From Campylorhamphus procurvoides (Eukaryota; Chordata; Aves; Passeriformes; Dendrocolaptidae), in NCBI GenBank assembly GCA_013396655.1, contig WBMV01005963.1:1-64000 (forward strand): a DNA stretch of 64,000 nucleotides, in the 5' to 3' direction. The notes beneath the pieces were generated by a model. It was not told where the DNA came from. It saw only the letters and a program-made list of their open reading frames with translations, and did not search any database. Position numbers and translations under genes: made by a program. Shown in pieces: positions 38,221-50,462 of this stretch (position 1 is the stretch's first letter; every line of letters starts with the position of its first letter).

Positions 38221-41200
38221 GATGTGCTGGCAGCATCATCACCAGGTGCTGCTTTGGGGCTATCTACAATGTCCCCCATTCAGCACAACAGAGTCCTGGA
38301 GGCCAAGCAGTACATGCAGCATAACTTAGCACAAAACAGCACACACTGGTCAGGCTGATCAGGTCCATGTTTGTGTGGGTCACTAATTCCTTGATGTACA
38401 ACAATGCTCTTTTCAGGGCCATTACAAACCCTGATGTGCAGACTTAACCTCCAGGTTTGATATTTGCCCTACCTCATCACTACAGACTTGTTTGAGAATC
38501 ACTGGACTGCAGCAGGAGTACAGGGAACTGCAGCACTGAATACCTTATGGGGGAGGCCCCTGCCCTGGCTTTGCTGTCACCTGCTGCCCCGGGTCTGCCT
38601 CCTTTGCTGAGCAGCCTCACCTTTGCTGCTCCTTGACAACCCCCTCGCTGCTGTCTCATTTTCAGATTGAAAAATCTTACCTCACTAGCTCCAAGAAACA
38701 GAAAAATGAACTACTGCTCTGCTTCAAAGCCTTTCCAAGATATATGTGGCTTCCAGTTTGGTTCAGCATGCTGTGCTTTCTCAGATACCATTTGGGGTTC
38801 CAGGACAGCTTTGCCTCAGAGTCCAGGAGGTTCTCTGAGTGCTCCTCCTCTGATGACTCTCTTACAGCATACTGCCTGCCAAATCTTGTGCCTTCAGACA
38901 AGGATTTGCTTTTCTTAGGAGAAGGTAGGCCTACCTCTCAAGTGAAATATGCAGAGGGATGTGGAATGGTCCTAGACAGTTATATTCCCCAAAGGGCTGG
39001 GAAGATGAGTGTTACAGATTCAGGAGAATTCCCATGCACAAAATAAAAGATGTTAAAACACAACTGAGGTAGCAAAGCAAATAGTATTAGTAAGCAGAGC
39101 AAATGTATTCTGTCACTTGGGATAGGAAACAATACATATCAACCCCTGGAATCTTACCAAGATGCTGAGCAGGAGAAGGAGATGGAGCATGGTACGTGGT
39201 GGGAGGGGCAGGAAGGCAGTGCACCTTCAGAGCATGCCCTGGATCAAAATGATGCGCATCAGGTCCTCCTCACCCCCTCAGCCCAGAACCACACCTCATA
39301 TCTCCTCTCCCTGGAGTGGAATTTTGCCAGCTGCAGCATCAGCCTGTGCATGGCCAGCACATCAGCTGAGGCTGCACCAGCTCAAGCTGCTGACTGCGGG
39401 CTGACAGCAGCTCTATTCTTTATTGTTCCTCTGTCAAAAGCTAAGTTCTCAGCAGTTTGATGTTACACTAATGTTTCTTTCTCCAAGGCTGAGTTTTTCA
39501 CCATGAAACTATGCACTATTTTCTCATACCACATCGACAAACACAACCACGGACCAAATATGCCAGGGCCCTAAACATGAGTCTGGTCCTTAACACAACA
39601 TGTCAACTCTAACCCTTCCCCAAATGACATGAGGAGAAAAGACATGCTTGGCTCACAGAGCATTTTGAATGCTGTCCTTATGCATGTGTCTGTTTTTGTT
39701 GCACACACCACTGGCAGCACTGTGTATGCAGAACAACAGAGCACATTGTGGGAACAGAGCAAAGTGAATGGACAGATGGAAGTCACAAAGACAATACCAT
39801 CTTCAGTGGTGCTGCCAGGGGACAAAAAGGACTGTAGGACAACACCTGGACTTGGCAGGAACTGGGATTCATGTTCCTAAACTCTTGCTGGACTTCAGAG
39901 CAGAGCTCAGAAAGCAGCAGGCAGTGTTTGCTCTCCTCGTGGCTGCTCTTTCTCCATCCCTTTGTAACACCCTCCATGCTGCTCTTTTCTGAATTGCTTC
40001 CCATGGCAGGGCCTTTCCAGCAGGTCCTGCTGGCCCAGGCAATGCACAGGAGCAGTACTGGGCCCACACCTGGATACAGGGGTATGGATTTTATGCAGCT
40101 TTGCTGAATCTGCACTTTTACCTCTCATTTTAGTCTCTACGAAAGGTGTTTTCTCTTTCATAAACCAAACAGTGTTACCCTTTCTACAGTATATGACTGT
40201 GATGTTTTTTTATCCAGATGCCTAAAAATGCCTCTGATCTTTCACCAAACGGTATTTCTGGTGTTTATTTCAAAAATTACTGAGTTCCAAGCACAGTGCC
40301 ACGCGTCTACATTTTCAGTATATTGATCATAATCATGTACTTGCCCAAAAATTAAGAACAAAATTGGAGCCTACATTAAGTTGCCAAACCTAGTCTGGAA
40401 GACTGAGACATCATTTTGTATCCCTAGTGACACCTAATGGCCCGATTTAAAATGAGTCAAATAGCTCTTTCCCATCAAGGACATTGGGTGGAGGCTGTGG
40501 CTTGAAAACCTCTCTCGTGTAGTTTTAGGAAATCATTTAGCACTTCAGCCTGATTTTCTCTATTTCTTATCTTTAAAATAATCATCAAGCAAAGAAACAA
40601 TTAGACAGGAAAATAGTTCTTTTTATATTCATGTTGTATAATAAATAGTTCCATAATAAATGTTAATTTTATTGTCATTGTACCTAGAAAGTGTAGAGCG
40701 ACAGACATACTTGTTTCAGTTTAGTAAGATTTATAATTGTTTAATAAAATTTCACAGTCTGCTCCTTAGAACAGTATTTTACAAATCCTGCCTTTTTCTT
40801 TTCTTTTTTTTTTAGTTGTATCAAAACTCTGTCATCTGCTTTGGGCTATAAGGGAAGCAGAACATAATATGCACAGTAAACCTCGAAATATCATATATAT
40901 TAAAATACTTTTTTGCTTAAATACTTGTGTTAACTGTAGCTAATCTCTTATAACTATCTTGGGAAGACCAGTATTTGCAGTTCTCCCATAGACTTTGTAG
41001 CAGCTAAGAGAATTTAATTCCCTGTGGTCAGCATCATCATTTCAAGTTATATTTAATACTGACTTTGAAAATGTTTGAGGCACCTCCATATGTCTCCTTT
41101 TTCTCTGCACTTTTTAAGTAGTAATACTGTGATTTGGAGACTGCTTAAGTCAGCAATTAACACTAATAATTCTTTCAATTGGATAAACTGGAACCTTAGG

Positions 41201-41600
41201 AGCCTGCCTCTAAAGCCTGTGAAATAGGAAATAATATCTTCATGTGATTATTTCATCAAAAGGCAGTAACAAAGATTTCCTTGGATGTTTCTTGTGGGTA
41301 TTAGGCAGCTAAAACAGTCCACCCTTTCACAAAAAGACACTTCATGTTTCTAAATTCAAACAACTGAGTTATTTGATATTTCACTTGGAGATAAACTCAA
41401 GGTAAGAGTAGAATCTGTAGGGTTAACCTTGCTTAAGCTCAAAATTTTAGAAAAATATCTTAAGCTCTTTAATGGCTTCATATATGGGTACATTCTGGTT
41501 TTGAAAATAGGATCTAAATCCTCATCTAAACCACTTCAGTCAATAATCATGACCCACTGTATCATATATTTTGGTTGTGTGGTGCAGTAACCCAGAATAG
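38221..41600. other. Downstream flank of OVALY, nothing recognised
   Basis: About 3.4 kb without recognisable exons. The left part (38500-40150) is mid-GC and contains several overlapping open frames on both strands, a composition effect. The right part (40200-41600) is AT-rich unique-looking DNA. Confidence 0.45.
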
Positions 41601-41627
41601 GTGGAGACATGTTTAGTTTGCAATGCT

Positions 41628-41633
41628 TTTATT
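41628..41633 (-). terminator. OVALY poly(A) signal
   Basis: AATAAA on the minus strand, about 680 nt after the OVALY stop. The surrounding sequence (plus strand gcttttattagaataaatag, then a catcaatt block) is similar to that at the OVALX poly(A) region (55857) and, less strongly, at OVAL (22908). Confidence 0.6.
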
Positions 41634-42314
41634 AGAATAAATAGAAGGACCATCAATTAACACTCACAAAATCAATGACATGTCATGGGAATGAAGACGG
41701 GAAATTATATCAGTCAGGGAGATGTATTTGGAGGTAATGATTTATGAGGAAATGGTAAACTTTCTGTATACTCCCTCAGAACAAGACACCTAGCTTTACA
41801 GTACATGCAGCACAAAGGAGCACAAATGCATTGCTGGAAGAAGAATGCTTTGCTGAAGTTAAGAATTTCATCTGCAAGGTGTCCAGGCATCAGTTCAAGG
41901 ATGGCTGCACAATGAGTTCAACAGAAAGGAACAAGACTATTCTGAAAGATGTGTTTATTTCAGAGAACTCCTGTAGGAAAACCAGATCCTCAATATCGGT
42001 GTCAGATTTTTTCTCAAAAATAAAAACACTGGCCCTGTCTTTCAAGTTGTTCAATGACGATGGGAAATACTTCTAAGCTACCTCTTGAAACTCTCGTTTA
42101 ATCCTGGGTATAACTCCTGAGTAAAACTTGTGTAAGCAGAAACACCTGCAACTAAAGATCTGAAAAGTCACACACTTCTTCAAGAATATCTCACTAGATA
42201 TTGGAGACTTTCAGAGAAATTAGTGAAGAGATGAGGTTATACTACAGTACTAAAGTAAAGGGGTTCTGCTGTTTCTGAGGAGAAGGCAGGCACTACTTCC
42301 ATCTCTTATTCTCT

Positions 42315-45300
42315 TTAGGGAGAACAATATCTACCAAAGAAGAGGATCATGTTGCTTGGATTGTGTCTGATCAGGAAAAGGAATGGGTGGTCAACCTTAA
42401 ACTCTTCAAACTTAGAGGAATGCTGGATGTCTCCTGTCACAACAGCCGAACCAGCCACTTCAGTGCCCTCCTCAGTGACTTCCAGGTACGCCTCATGGAT
42501 GGCCTCGGATACCTTCAGGTTCTCTGCTGAGGAGATGCCAGAGAGATTGGCCAAGGGGCTGAAGAGGTCGGTCATACCCAAGGTTGTTAGGACAGATGTG
42601 AGGTTGTATTTCTTCTCAACCTTCATGCGTGGGAGGTACACTTTCACTCTCTTCTTCTCCATCACACTGGTCCACTCTGTAAGTTTCTCATAGGTGATTT
42701 TTTTCTCGAGCTGCAGAGAGAGGCAGGGAATGAAATGTCTGAGACAAAAGTTCAATGGCCTTAACAGATGTGTTTATACCCCTTGTTACTGGTTTTCCCC
42801 AGTTTATTTACAGAGTAGAACTGATACTTAAATGTACTTGTTTGCCCTGTGTGCTTCCTCCTAACTGTGGACCTTCCACTGCCTTGAGGAAGCTCCTCAA
42901 AACTTTGTCATCTGATAATTTCTTCATCAGATCAAGTCTTTTCTTGTAAAAATACAGATTTTGAAAACATGGAATCAAATTGGCCCTAAAACTGATCCTC
43001 TTGGAACTTTTTTATTGATCCTTTTTCTCAGTGTCACTCCTTTCCAATGCTGTTTTTCTCATTTTCCTTTTAGACAGCTCTTGGAATGCTTTCCTCATCA
43101 CTTTCATATTTTATTTCCCCCAGGATTAACTTTTCTTCTTTAGCAAACCTTTGAAATCACTCAAAGGGATAAAAACCCTGCTAGTGTGCCTGTTTCTGAT
43201 GCAGGGTGGTCATTGGAGCATACGGCAACATCCTCTTCTGCAGGGTTACAGCAACACTGCACTGTCTTATCTTTGTTTTAGAAAACTGAGCTCAGGGCTT
43301 TCCTAAGAGCACCTGCTGGCACCTGGGTGGCTTTTGTGCTCCCCTGCCTGCCCAGCACAGCCCTGGTGTGGCCAGCTGGGATGTGAAGGGACTGCAAAGA
43401 GTCTGACAACAGCCCAAAGCCCCACTGCAGTGATAACTCCTTCTCTGCTTCCCCTGCCAGGGTCATACCTGCTCCAGGCCAGAGATCTCATCAGGCAACA
43501 GCACCAACAGGCTCAGCTCTCCACTGGCATAGGGAAGCTCCAGGACCTGGATTTTCTCTGCAGCCACTCTTGCCACTTTGAAGGTGCTGTTCTGGCACAT
43601 CATTTGCACGAGTCTGCTGTCTTGCTGCAAAAACAGAAAGGTGAGACAATGTGACAGGGAAGCAGTTGTTTTTCTTGATTTCAGGCAAACGTACAAGGCC
43701 TTTGAAAGGGACAGAGTTTGCTCTTCAAGCCTGTTGCCTTTGAAGAAGAGCTGTGTCTCCATTTTCCTCTCTTGCCTGCTTGTGTGCTCGGGAATCCTGG
43801 TCAGACACAGCTCTTGCAAACACTGCCTGGCTTTAGGTCCAGGCAATGACAGTGAGGGACCTAACTAAATCTCCCAACCTGTGACACCAACAGGTTGTAT
43901 TTCTAACACCCAGACTGCTGGCTGTGTGAGCCAACAGCTGTCCTGGCCAGAAAGTTGTGTCTGTGCCCTCCTACCTCTGTCACATTGAAGGGCACTTCCT
44001 GAGTGTCCTCTTCTTTAAATGCAGTCTTCCATATCCCTTTGAAGAAAATGGCACTGACAAAGACCAGCGCAGTATCGATATCAACAGAATCTGGGGCAAT
44101 CAAATCTTGAATCCGTCCTTTAGGAAAGGGAAAAAAAGAGTGGTAAGATACACCTCCTGTGTATGCACAAATCTCAGCAATGTAGGGATGAGGGGTCCTG
44201 TTTTGTGGAGTTTTGGTTTCATAGCAATAAGCAATCTACTCTTACTTGACCCTCTTTTTCTAGACATTATGAGAAGAGGAAGACAGTGATATAGTTTATG
44301 GTAGGCGGAAGAAAATACTTGCTACCCATTTTTCATTCCTTACCATTTGTCTCTTTCTCCACCCAGGAATTAATGAGCTGTCTTGCTTCCTGTGGAGCTG
44401 TTTTGAAGTTAACTTCTTCCAGCTCTGCTCTGTAGAATTTCTTTGCACACGTTAAGTATTCCTATTGGCAGAAAGATTGCAGTTGTCAGACTGATGAGAA
44501 GTTGAAATCACATGGATGTATAAAGCAAGACTGTGACATAAAGCAGAATGGTTAAAAGAACAGTGAATGTTTACTCCTGTGCTTGAACATGTCAGTCACT
44601 GAACATTTTAGTCATTGGACATGTCAATCACAGCTGTCTTCTTGTAACTGAACCTTAAAGCTGTACAACATATATAGGTTTGGCACTTTTTGATGAGATT
44701 TAACAATTTTGAAATATTTTCTTTGTTTCACCAGACCAGATTCAGTTTAACAAACATTTTTAAGGACAGACAATGTTTGTCTCCTCTTGGTGTCCACTTT
44801 TTATTTTGAACACTGTGTTCTTACATTTGTAGGTTCCTGAAACAAAGCTTCCTATCACTGGGAAGATGTAATATTTGGCTTCAAAATTCAAAATCAAATT
44901 TGACAACTTCAGTCTTCATTATTTCAAGTCATAAAATATATTTAATTGCCCTTAAAAGTTACGTTTGTCATTAAAAACCATTTTTCTAGCAAATGAACAG
45001 CAACCTTTATCTACTCCCTGTTACTTGCAACATGAACATATTTTATGCTATTATACCTTTGCCTGGCCTCCACCTGACAGTCACAGAAAGATCCAAACTC
45101 ACTCTGTGCCAGTTCCCCCCATGGTTCACAACCACCTGCTCGTCAAGAGACAGTGGGTTATTGTTGATGGTGCATCCTTAAGGTAGAGTAACAGGAGCTT
45201 CCACAGAAAATCTCATGGAAATTAGTTTGCAGCTAACACAAACTCACCTGAAGAACAGGGTATGTTTTGTCAATATAGATCCTATCAGCAATCCTGAGTG

Positions 45301-46874
45301 AGTATGTAGCATTTTGCCTGGTGATCTCTGAGAGAAGATCCTTGACTGAACTGTGGATTTGTTCAGAAGGGCCACACTGAGGTGATGACATGAAAATAAG
45401 AAGACAGATTGCATAAGGAAGTAAGATCCTAAGTGTTGTCCCTATCAGTTAAGAGTCATGCTACAGAGCAATCCTCCCCCATAGTCACAGTGCTGTCACC
45501 TTTGAGACAGCTGATGCTGTGGTGGTGATGCATTGAACTCCCAAGCCCATCCTTGTCAAGACAAGTCCCCTGAAATGTGCTTTTTATGAGATGCAGTTGT
45601 GTTCCTGTCACTGAGATTTCTGGGCTCTCCTCTGCCCAGCACCTTCCTACCCTGCTTTGGAGCTGCAAACCTAATTGCTGTGCCCTGGCTCCAGGTGTTG
45701 GGTCCCTTTCACATGCCATCCCCCAGCAGAACTTTCCCAGGAAGGCACTCTGGTGCCCAAAGCATTCTGCCCCGTGCCATGACTTGGTCTAATGAAAGAT
45801 GAGAAACCTGCTGTCTTTCTCTTTTAAAAAACACAGGTGAATCACACCCTGCTTCCCTCCCTTCACAGATCCCCTTGGTCTGAGGCCATGACAATAATTT
45901 TTGTCAGGGTCTGAAACTACCAGAAAGAGAGGCAGGATAGTTCTAGTTTTGTTCTGAGGAGAAAATAAGCCAGAAAGGAAGATTAAATTATTTGTCTACC
46001 TGGAAGTCAGGATCTCTATCTCCTGTACCATTACCAAAGTGAAGAACCTGCAAGAAAAAATACCAGTGGTAGAAATTACAAACATGACCATAAATAATGT
46101 GAATCTGAGATTTACACATGATGCTTAGGGTAAAACTGTTGGCTCAGGAAAAAAAAAGGTGCTAACTGAGAACACAGATTAATTTAAAATTTACAAGTGA
46201 GTGTACAACTGGTCTATGCCCTCTGGGGCCTTCTTGGAAACTGTAAATACCACTTTTTGCTCAGATGGTATTTTTTGTACTGAATGTTTACAAATTAATC
46301 AAGTTGAGTATTTTGCACTGTTAATAATATTCTGTCTTCCTCTCTTCCTGGGATTTATGTATTAAAACCAAATCTGATTATGTTATCTGGAAGTTGTTAG
46401 AATTTAGAAAAAAAATCATATAGTAAAATTTGCTGACTGGTAATCTATTTTGCTATTGTCCTTGAGGTATTTTTTTTCCTATGTTAAAACCAGCTGCCTA
46501 TTATAGTTAAAATATACTTTATTATTATTTTCTCTACATAACTCTTGATTCATTTCTCTATTTTGTTACTTTGGCTTACTTCTTAAACTAAAAGTGCACT
46601 TAGACATAGGAGAACCTTGTCATTGGATAACATTTTTCAGTGATGTTGTTTAGAAGGAACAACTAGCACAAGCAGAAGTCACTTTGCACACATGTAAGTC
46701 ACTCACCTTCTCCATCTGAGACTTAGTGGTACCTCCTGCTCCCAGGTACACCATGGACAGGGTTGAAAGCAAGCTCAGGGAGGAAAAGATGATGTTGTCA
46801 TTGGCATGGTGAACTGTCAGCTCTTTGAATATATCAAAACAAAATTCTGCATTTGCTGCACTGATGGAGCCCAT
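42315..46874 (-). CDS. OVALY: Ovalbumin-related protein Y (SERPINB14B), 7 coding exons, 385 aa
   Basis: Coding exons: 46874-46707, 46047-46000, 45376-45248, 44461-44344, 44117-43975, 43624-43469, 42710-42315 (stop TAA at 42315-42317). Lengths 168, 48, 129, 118, 143, 156 and 396 nt. The first coding exon has 17 nt of 5'UTR (acceptor after 46891). Motifs typical of chicken Y include the short CD-loop exon (VLHFGNGTGDRDPDFQ), TRQNATYSL, the CAKKFY segment and LINSWVEKETNG. The Cys pair 73/120 and the KYNLTSVL sequon are kept. Hinge and loop read EEGTEVAGSAVVTGDIQHSS, lacking the Ala-rich hinge, so inhibition is unlikely. Known Y protein is an egg-white glycoprotein of lower abundance than ovalbumin. 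Exon 7, much of exon 8 and the 5' half of exon 2 are nearly identical to OVALX, while exons 3-6 are diverged. The name relies on exons 3-6 and gene order. Confidence 0.9.
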
Positions 46875-48740
46875 TGTGAAACCTGGATTATCTGAAGCAA
46901 ACAGAACGAGTCTGAGTTATTATGATGAAATATGTTAATTGTAATGCAATAAAGTCAGTGTACATGAACCCCTGAACTTGGTGCACAGGGATTTGTTCAG
47001 CAAACAAAATCCAGTGGTGTGGATTTTAAGGGCAGGCATACTTTTTGGATTCATGAGCAATCAAAATGCTGGACATCTTCCAGCTATGCATAGGCTGGTG
47101 ACTCCTGTATTTGAAATGTTAAGTTCTTTTTCTCTGTACATGTATTGTTGAAAATCTTGCAAAGAGCATTAGCTACCTTGAAGGAGGGTTCTTAACAGTC
47201 ATTTCTTACAAAAAGACCCACATAAGTTTGTTCTCAAAGTCTTCATTTTTTGAGACTCCAAACCAGGTTCTTCACTATAGTTTTTAACATCACATTTAAG
47301 GTTAGAGGTCTTAAAAGAGGAGCAGACTTCTATTATCCAAACTACAGATCCTTCCAGTATACAAGGTGCTGAAGCAACAGCTTAAGTTTTAATAGATTCA
47401 CTGTAGTTTCAGCCCAGTGTAAATGGAAGTTAGGTTCTTACATCACCTACTTTATCAGAGATCTCAAATGTCAACAACATTACCTTCTTTTTATTTTCTT
47501 TTAAGTAGGATAACAAAGGCACAGTAATGAAGACTACAAATGATTTAATAAATTAATCCAGTTTATGACAAACAGTATGTTCCATTCATCATTGACTCAG
47601 TTATATCTCACCCTGTTATAAAAGTGTTCTTTAGTTTTTATTGTCACCTTTTTAATAAAATCCACATTTTAATAAGACAGTTCTTGTTTAGCCTCATGTT
47701 TAATTTGCAGAGATCTTCACATATCCAATATTTAAATATTTTTCTATCCTTTCTCTAATATTCTTGTAAAGTTTTCCCTGTAGTTTCAGCACCTAGCATT
47801 TCATCCAGTGCCAAAAGGAAGGATTTTTTAGTAAAGGAAACAACACAGAGTAGAAAACAGAGTACTTTGAAGTATAATGCAGCAGTACAGTGTTTATAAC
47901 ACTTATAACTTGTGAGGTCCTGAGGATCCTCAAGCAATTTATTTCCCTCTCTTGCTGCTGGAGAACAAAATCCAGAATACTCTGCCATGTGTATCACAGT
48001 CCCTATGGAATCAACACATTCAAGTGACAGTCATCTCATAATGTGGGATAATATGATAAACAATGCATTTAACTGTTCCCCTGCTAGACTGGGTAATCAT
48101 TCTCTCTCCAAATGGAACTCCTTATAGAGGTGATATATGGTAGATGTTTTTATTATTCACTTATTCTGCTTACTATTATACTTTAGGTTTTAATCCCCGT
48201 GAATGTTCTTGGTGAAGAAACAGAGTCATCAAGCAAATTCTTTTTCTGTTGTTGCTGTTGTTTTTATTAATCTTTGAAAATGTAACTATGACAGATAACA
48301 CAGAGCTGCAGTAATGCTGGGGTCACCTGAGCATGCTGCATTCCTTAATTTCACTCAGGCAATATCTTCCATAACCCCTGGAATTCAACTTTTGATTCTA
48401 AATGAAAAATGAAAGCAGTAGAGGAAGAAGGAAGAAATCTGTTGTAACATACATCACCAGCTTTTCAATATGGGAAAGCTAATAGACATAGCTATAGTTC
48501 CTATAGACAAATACTTTGACTTTTTGCCTGGCAGAGTGTGAAACAGTAAAACAATGCATAACACACATGTGAATGTAAGTAAGGTTTCTGCAGAAGGCAT
48601 CCTTTAATAATTTGTTTCTTCAACTGATATTGAAGGCCACAAAGATGAGGTTACATCAATCTGATTATAAGATTTGTAAATTATAATTGTTTTTTAACTT
48701 GCAGATTGGAACTTAAATCATAATTGAAAGAAATGCTTAC

Positions 48741-48790
48741 CTTATCCAGTTCACCTGTGAAGGCAACAGCACAGCTTCTCAGCTGTACTT
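48741..48790 (-). other. OVALY: OVALY non-coding leader exon
   Basis: On the minus strand AAGTACAGCTGAGAAGCTGT starts the exon and it ends at GGATAAG before GTAAGC. It aligns with the OVAL leader (ACATACAGCTGGAAAGCT; shared GTTGCCTT/ATTGCCTT core). Intron 1 is about 1.85 kb. The exact start is inferred from this alignment. Confidence 0.75.
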
Positions 48791-48814
48791 GGGGCAGATT
48801 TGACGAACTCCTTG

Positions 48815-48823
48815 AAATATATC
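48815..48823 (-). promoter_or_regulatory. OVALY TATA box
   Basis: GATATATTT on the minus strand, about 30 nt upstream of the inferred leader start. At the place of the OVAL COUP-TF-type element, the OVALY sequence (about 48854-48880) reads ATTTGGTAAACACAGAACAG. It keeps the flanking TTGG and GGCAGCA but lacks the direct repeat. Confidence 0.6.
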
Positions 48824-48879
48824 TTGTGTTATTTCACGACACGCCCCGTGCTGCCTGTTCTGTGTTTACCAAATAAAAT

Positions 48880-50045
48880 GATGGATGGAGCTCAATGTCA
48901 GACATGCACTGTTACTTGGAATAAGTCCATTATTTGAAACAAAGAAAAAGCGAGCCTGAATGAAAAGATCTTACCCTAAAATCCCCAAAAAGGAAGATTT
49001 GTTCTTCATAGCATGTGAAACCTGGCAGAAAAGGAAGGAGCATGTTGAAATGACTGAAGCAAAAAACAATGATAAAAGCTGTTCATTAGAACTTGAATAG
49101 TATTGTTTGGTTATGGCAGCAAACAGTGTAGCACAATTTGTGAAAATAAAACAAAAACAGAAGGAAAGGGATTCAGTCTTGCAGAATGTCTGTAAGGAAT
49201 TTTGTGTTATTTTCCGTGTTATTCCTCTGCTTTCAGTACTGACAGGTCAGATCACTCTCAGTGTCACCATTCTGTGAATTCACAAATTTTGGTACCATCA
49301 GCATATGCAGGGCTGCTTGCTACAGAATGTCCACACTGTATTTATTGCAATTTTTTTTCCTGTTATTGGCTGGACTAACATACAACTAGTCTTTCTTCCT
49401 ACCAGAATCCAGAGCTCTTGCTGAGGAATGGAGGAAATTCTGCCACCAGGGAACATGAGAAAGAGCACATTGTCCAAATCTTAGTTGCCGAATTTAATAG
49501 TATTGAAGTAGATTTTTCTGTAAAAAGTTGTATGCAACTGCCTGGTGTCACTTGCTGCATTGTAAAAGAACACAAACATAGTGTTTGACAAAGCACAGGT
49601 TTTCATTCTAGAGCAATCTCAAGGAACTTAGACACAGTCTCAGGCTGTGCCACCCATCAATGGAACAAAACTCTCAGTGAGCATATTGTGGGAATACAAA
49701 TTAACCTCAAAGGCAATACTCAGAGCACCTGTATGGAAAAGAATTACAGAGATAAAGAAACTTGTTTGGGAAAGAGGAGTTGAGAAGATAAGAAAGACAA
49801 GACTTCTGTTGTTTTTTAAATTCAGGCATCAGGATATTTAGATCCCAGTCAGATGCTACCAGAAAAGGATTTGAACTCGGTGCTAGAATTTTGAAGGGTA
49901 ATTTAAGGTTGTTCTTTTCCACAGATCACAGCACCAGGTGCAGGTTCAAAATGTGCCTTTTGTACATACAGAGACTATTATTACATGTCTTCCACAAGCA
50001 ACTTCATGGCACATCAACTGAGCAATCCAGCTGAAGAAACATTCA
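48880..50045. other. OVALY upstream flank, nothing recognised
   Basis: AT-rich DNA with no exon seen. A stretch near 49270-49310 (gtgaattcacaaattttgg) may align loosely with the OVAL flank around 30390. Confidence 0.4.
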
Positions 50046-50210
50046 TGGTCTGCAAGACAGTCATAATATACAATAGAAAGCAGAAAGCAGTCACATAATT
50101 CCTTTGAAGTAAAAGAATGGACAGACAATAAAAGAAACTGCTTTGACCTCTCTAAATGCCACCTGATTTTAAAATAGAAATCCAAAGTCAATACACAGAA
50201 TGCCTCTGAA
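50046..50210. promoter_or_regulatory. Upstream block shared with OVAL (OVALY copy)
   Basis: Counterpart of 30766-30950. Shared runs include 'ggtctg..gaca.tcataat', 'atacaatag', 'gaatgg', 'agacaataaaagaaa' against 'aaacagtaaagaaa', and 'tgacctct'. It lies 1.26-1.42 kb upstream of the OVALY start. Regulatory role inferred only. Confidence 0.4.
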
Positions 50211-50462
50211 ATTGTCTAGAACAAATTATGCCTCAGGAGAGTAGAGGTGGACTTTTTAACCCCTTTAGTTGTCTGTGCAAGAGGAAAGCTTCTGAATCAT
50301 CCATACCTTTCTCCCTAATAAAGTCTTTAGTAGTTCTGTTCAGCTGAAGTTGCTAATGCAATAGAAAACAGAAGAGCTCAGTCTGGACTGGTGCATTTAT
50401 GTACCACTGGTACTTTACATGGCACAATGTGTAGTCCAGGCCAGTCTGCTACAGCCCTTGCT

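Noticed and set aside
43303..43491. Short minus-strand frames duplicated at 58799-59029
   Set aside because: They lie in intron 7 and are shared only because that intron segment is part of the X/Y conversion tract.
49838..49905. tRNA-like stretch near 49840-49900
   Set aside because: No cloverleaf with proper T-arm and acceptor stem could be formed by eye.
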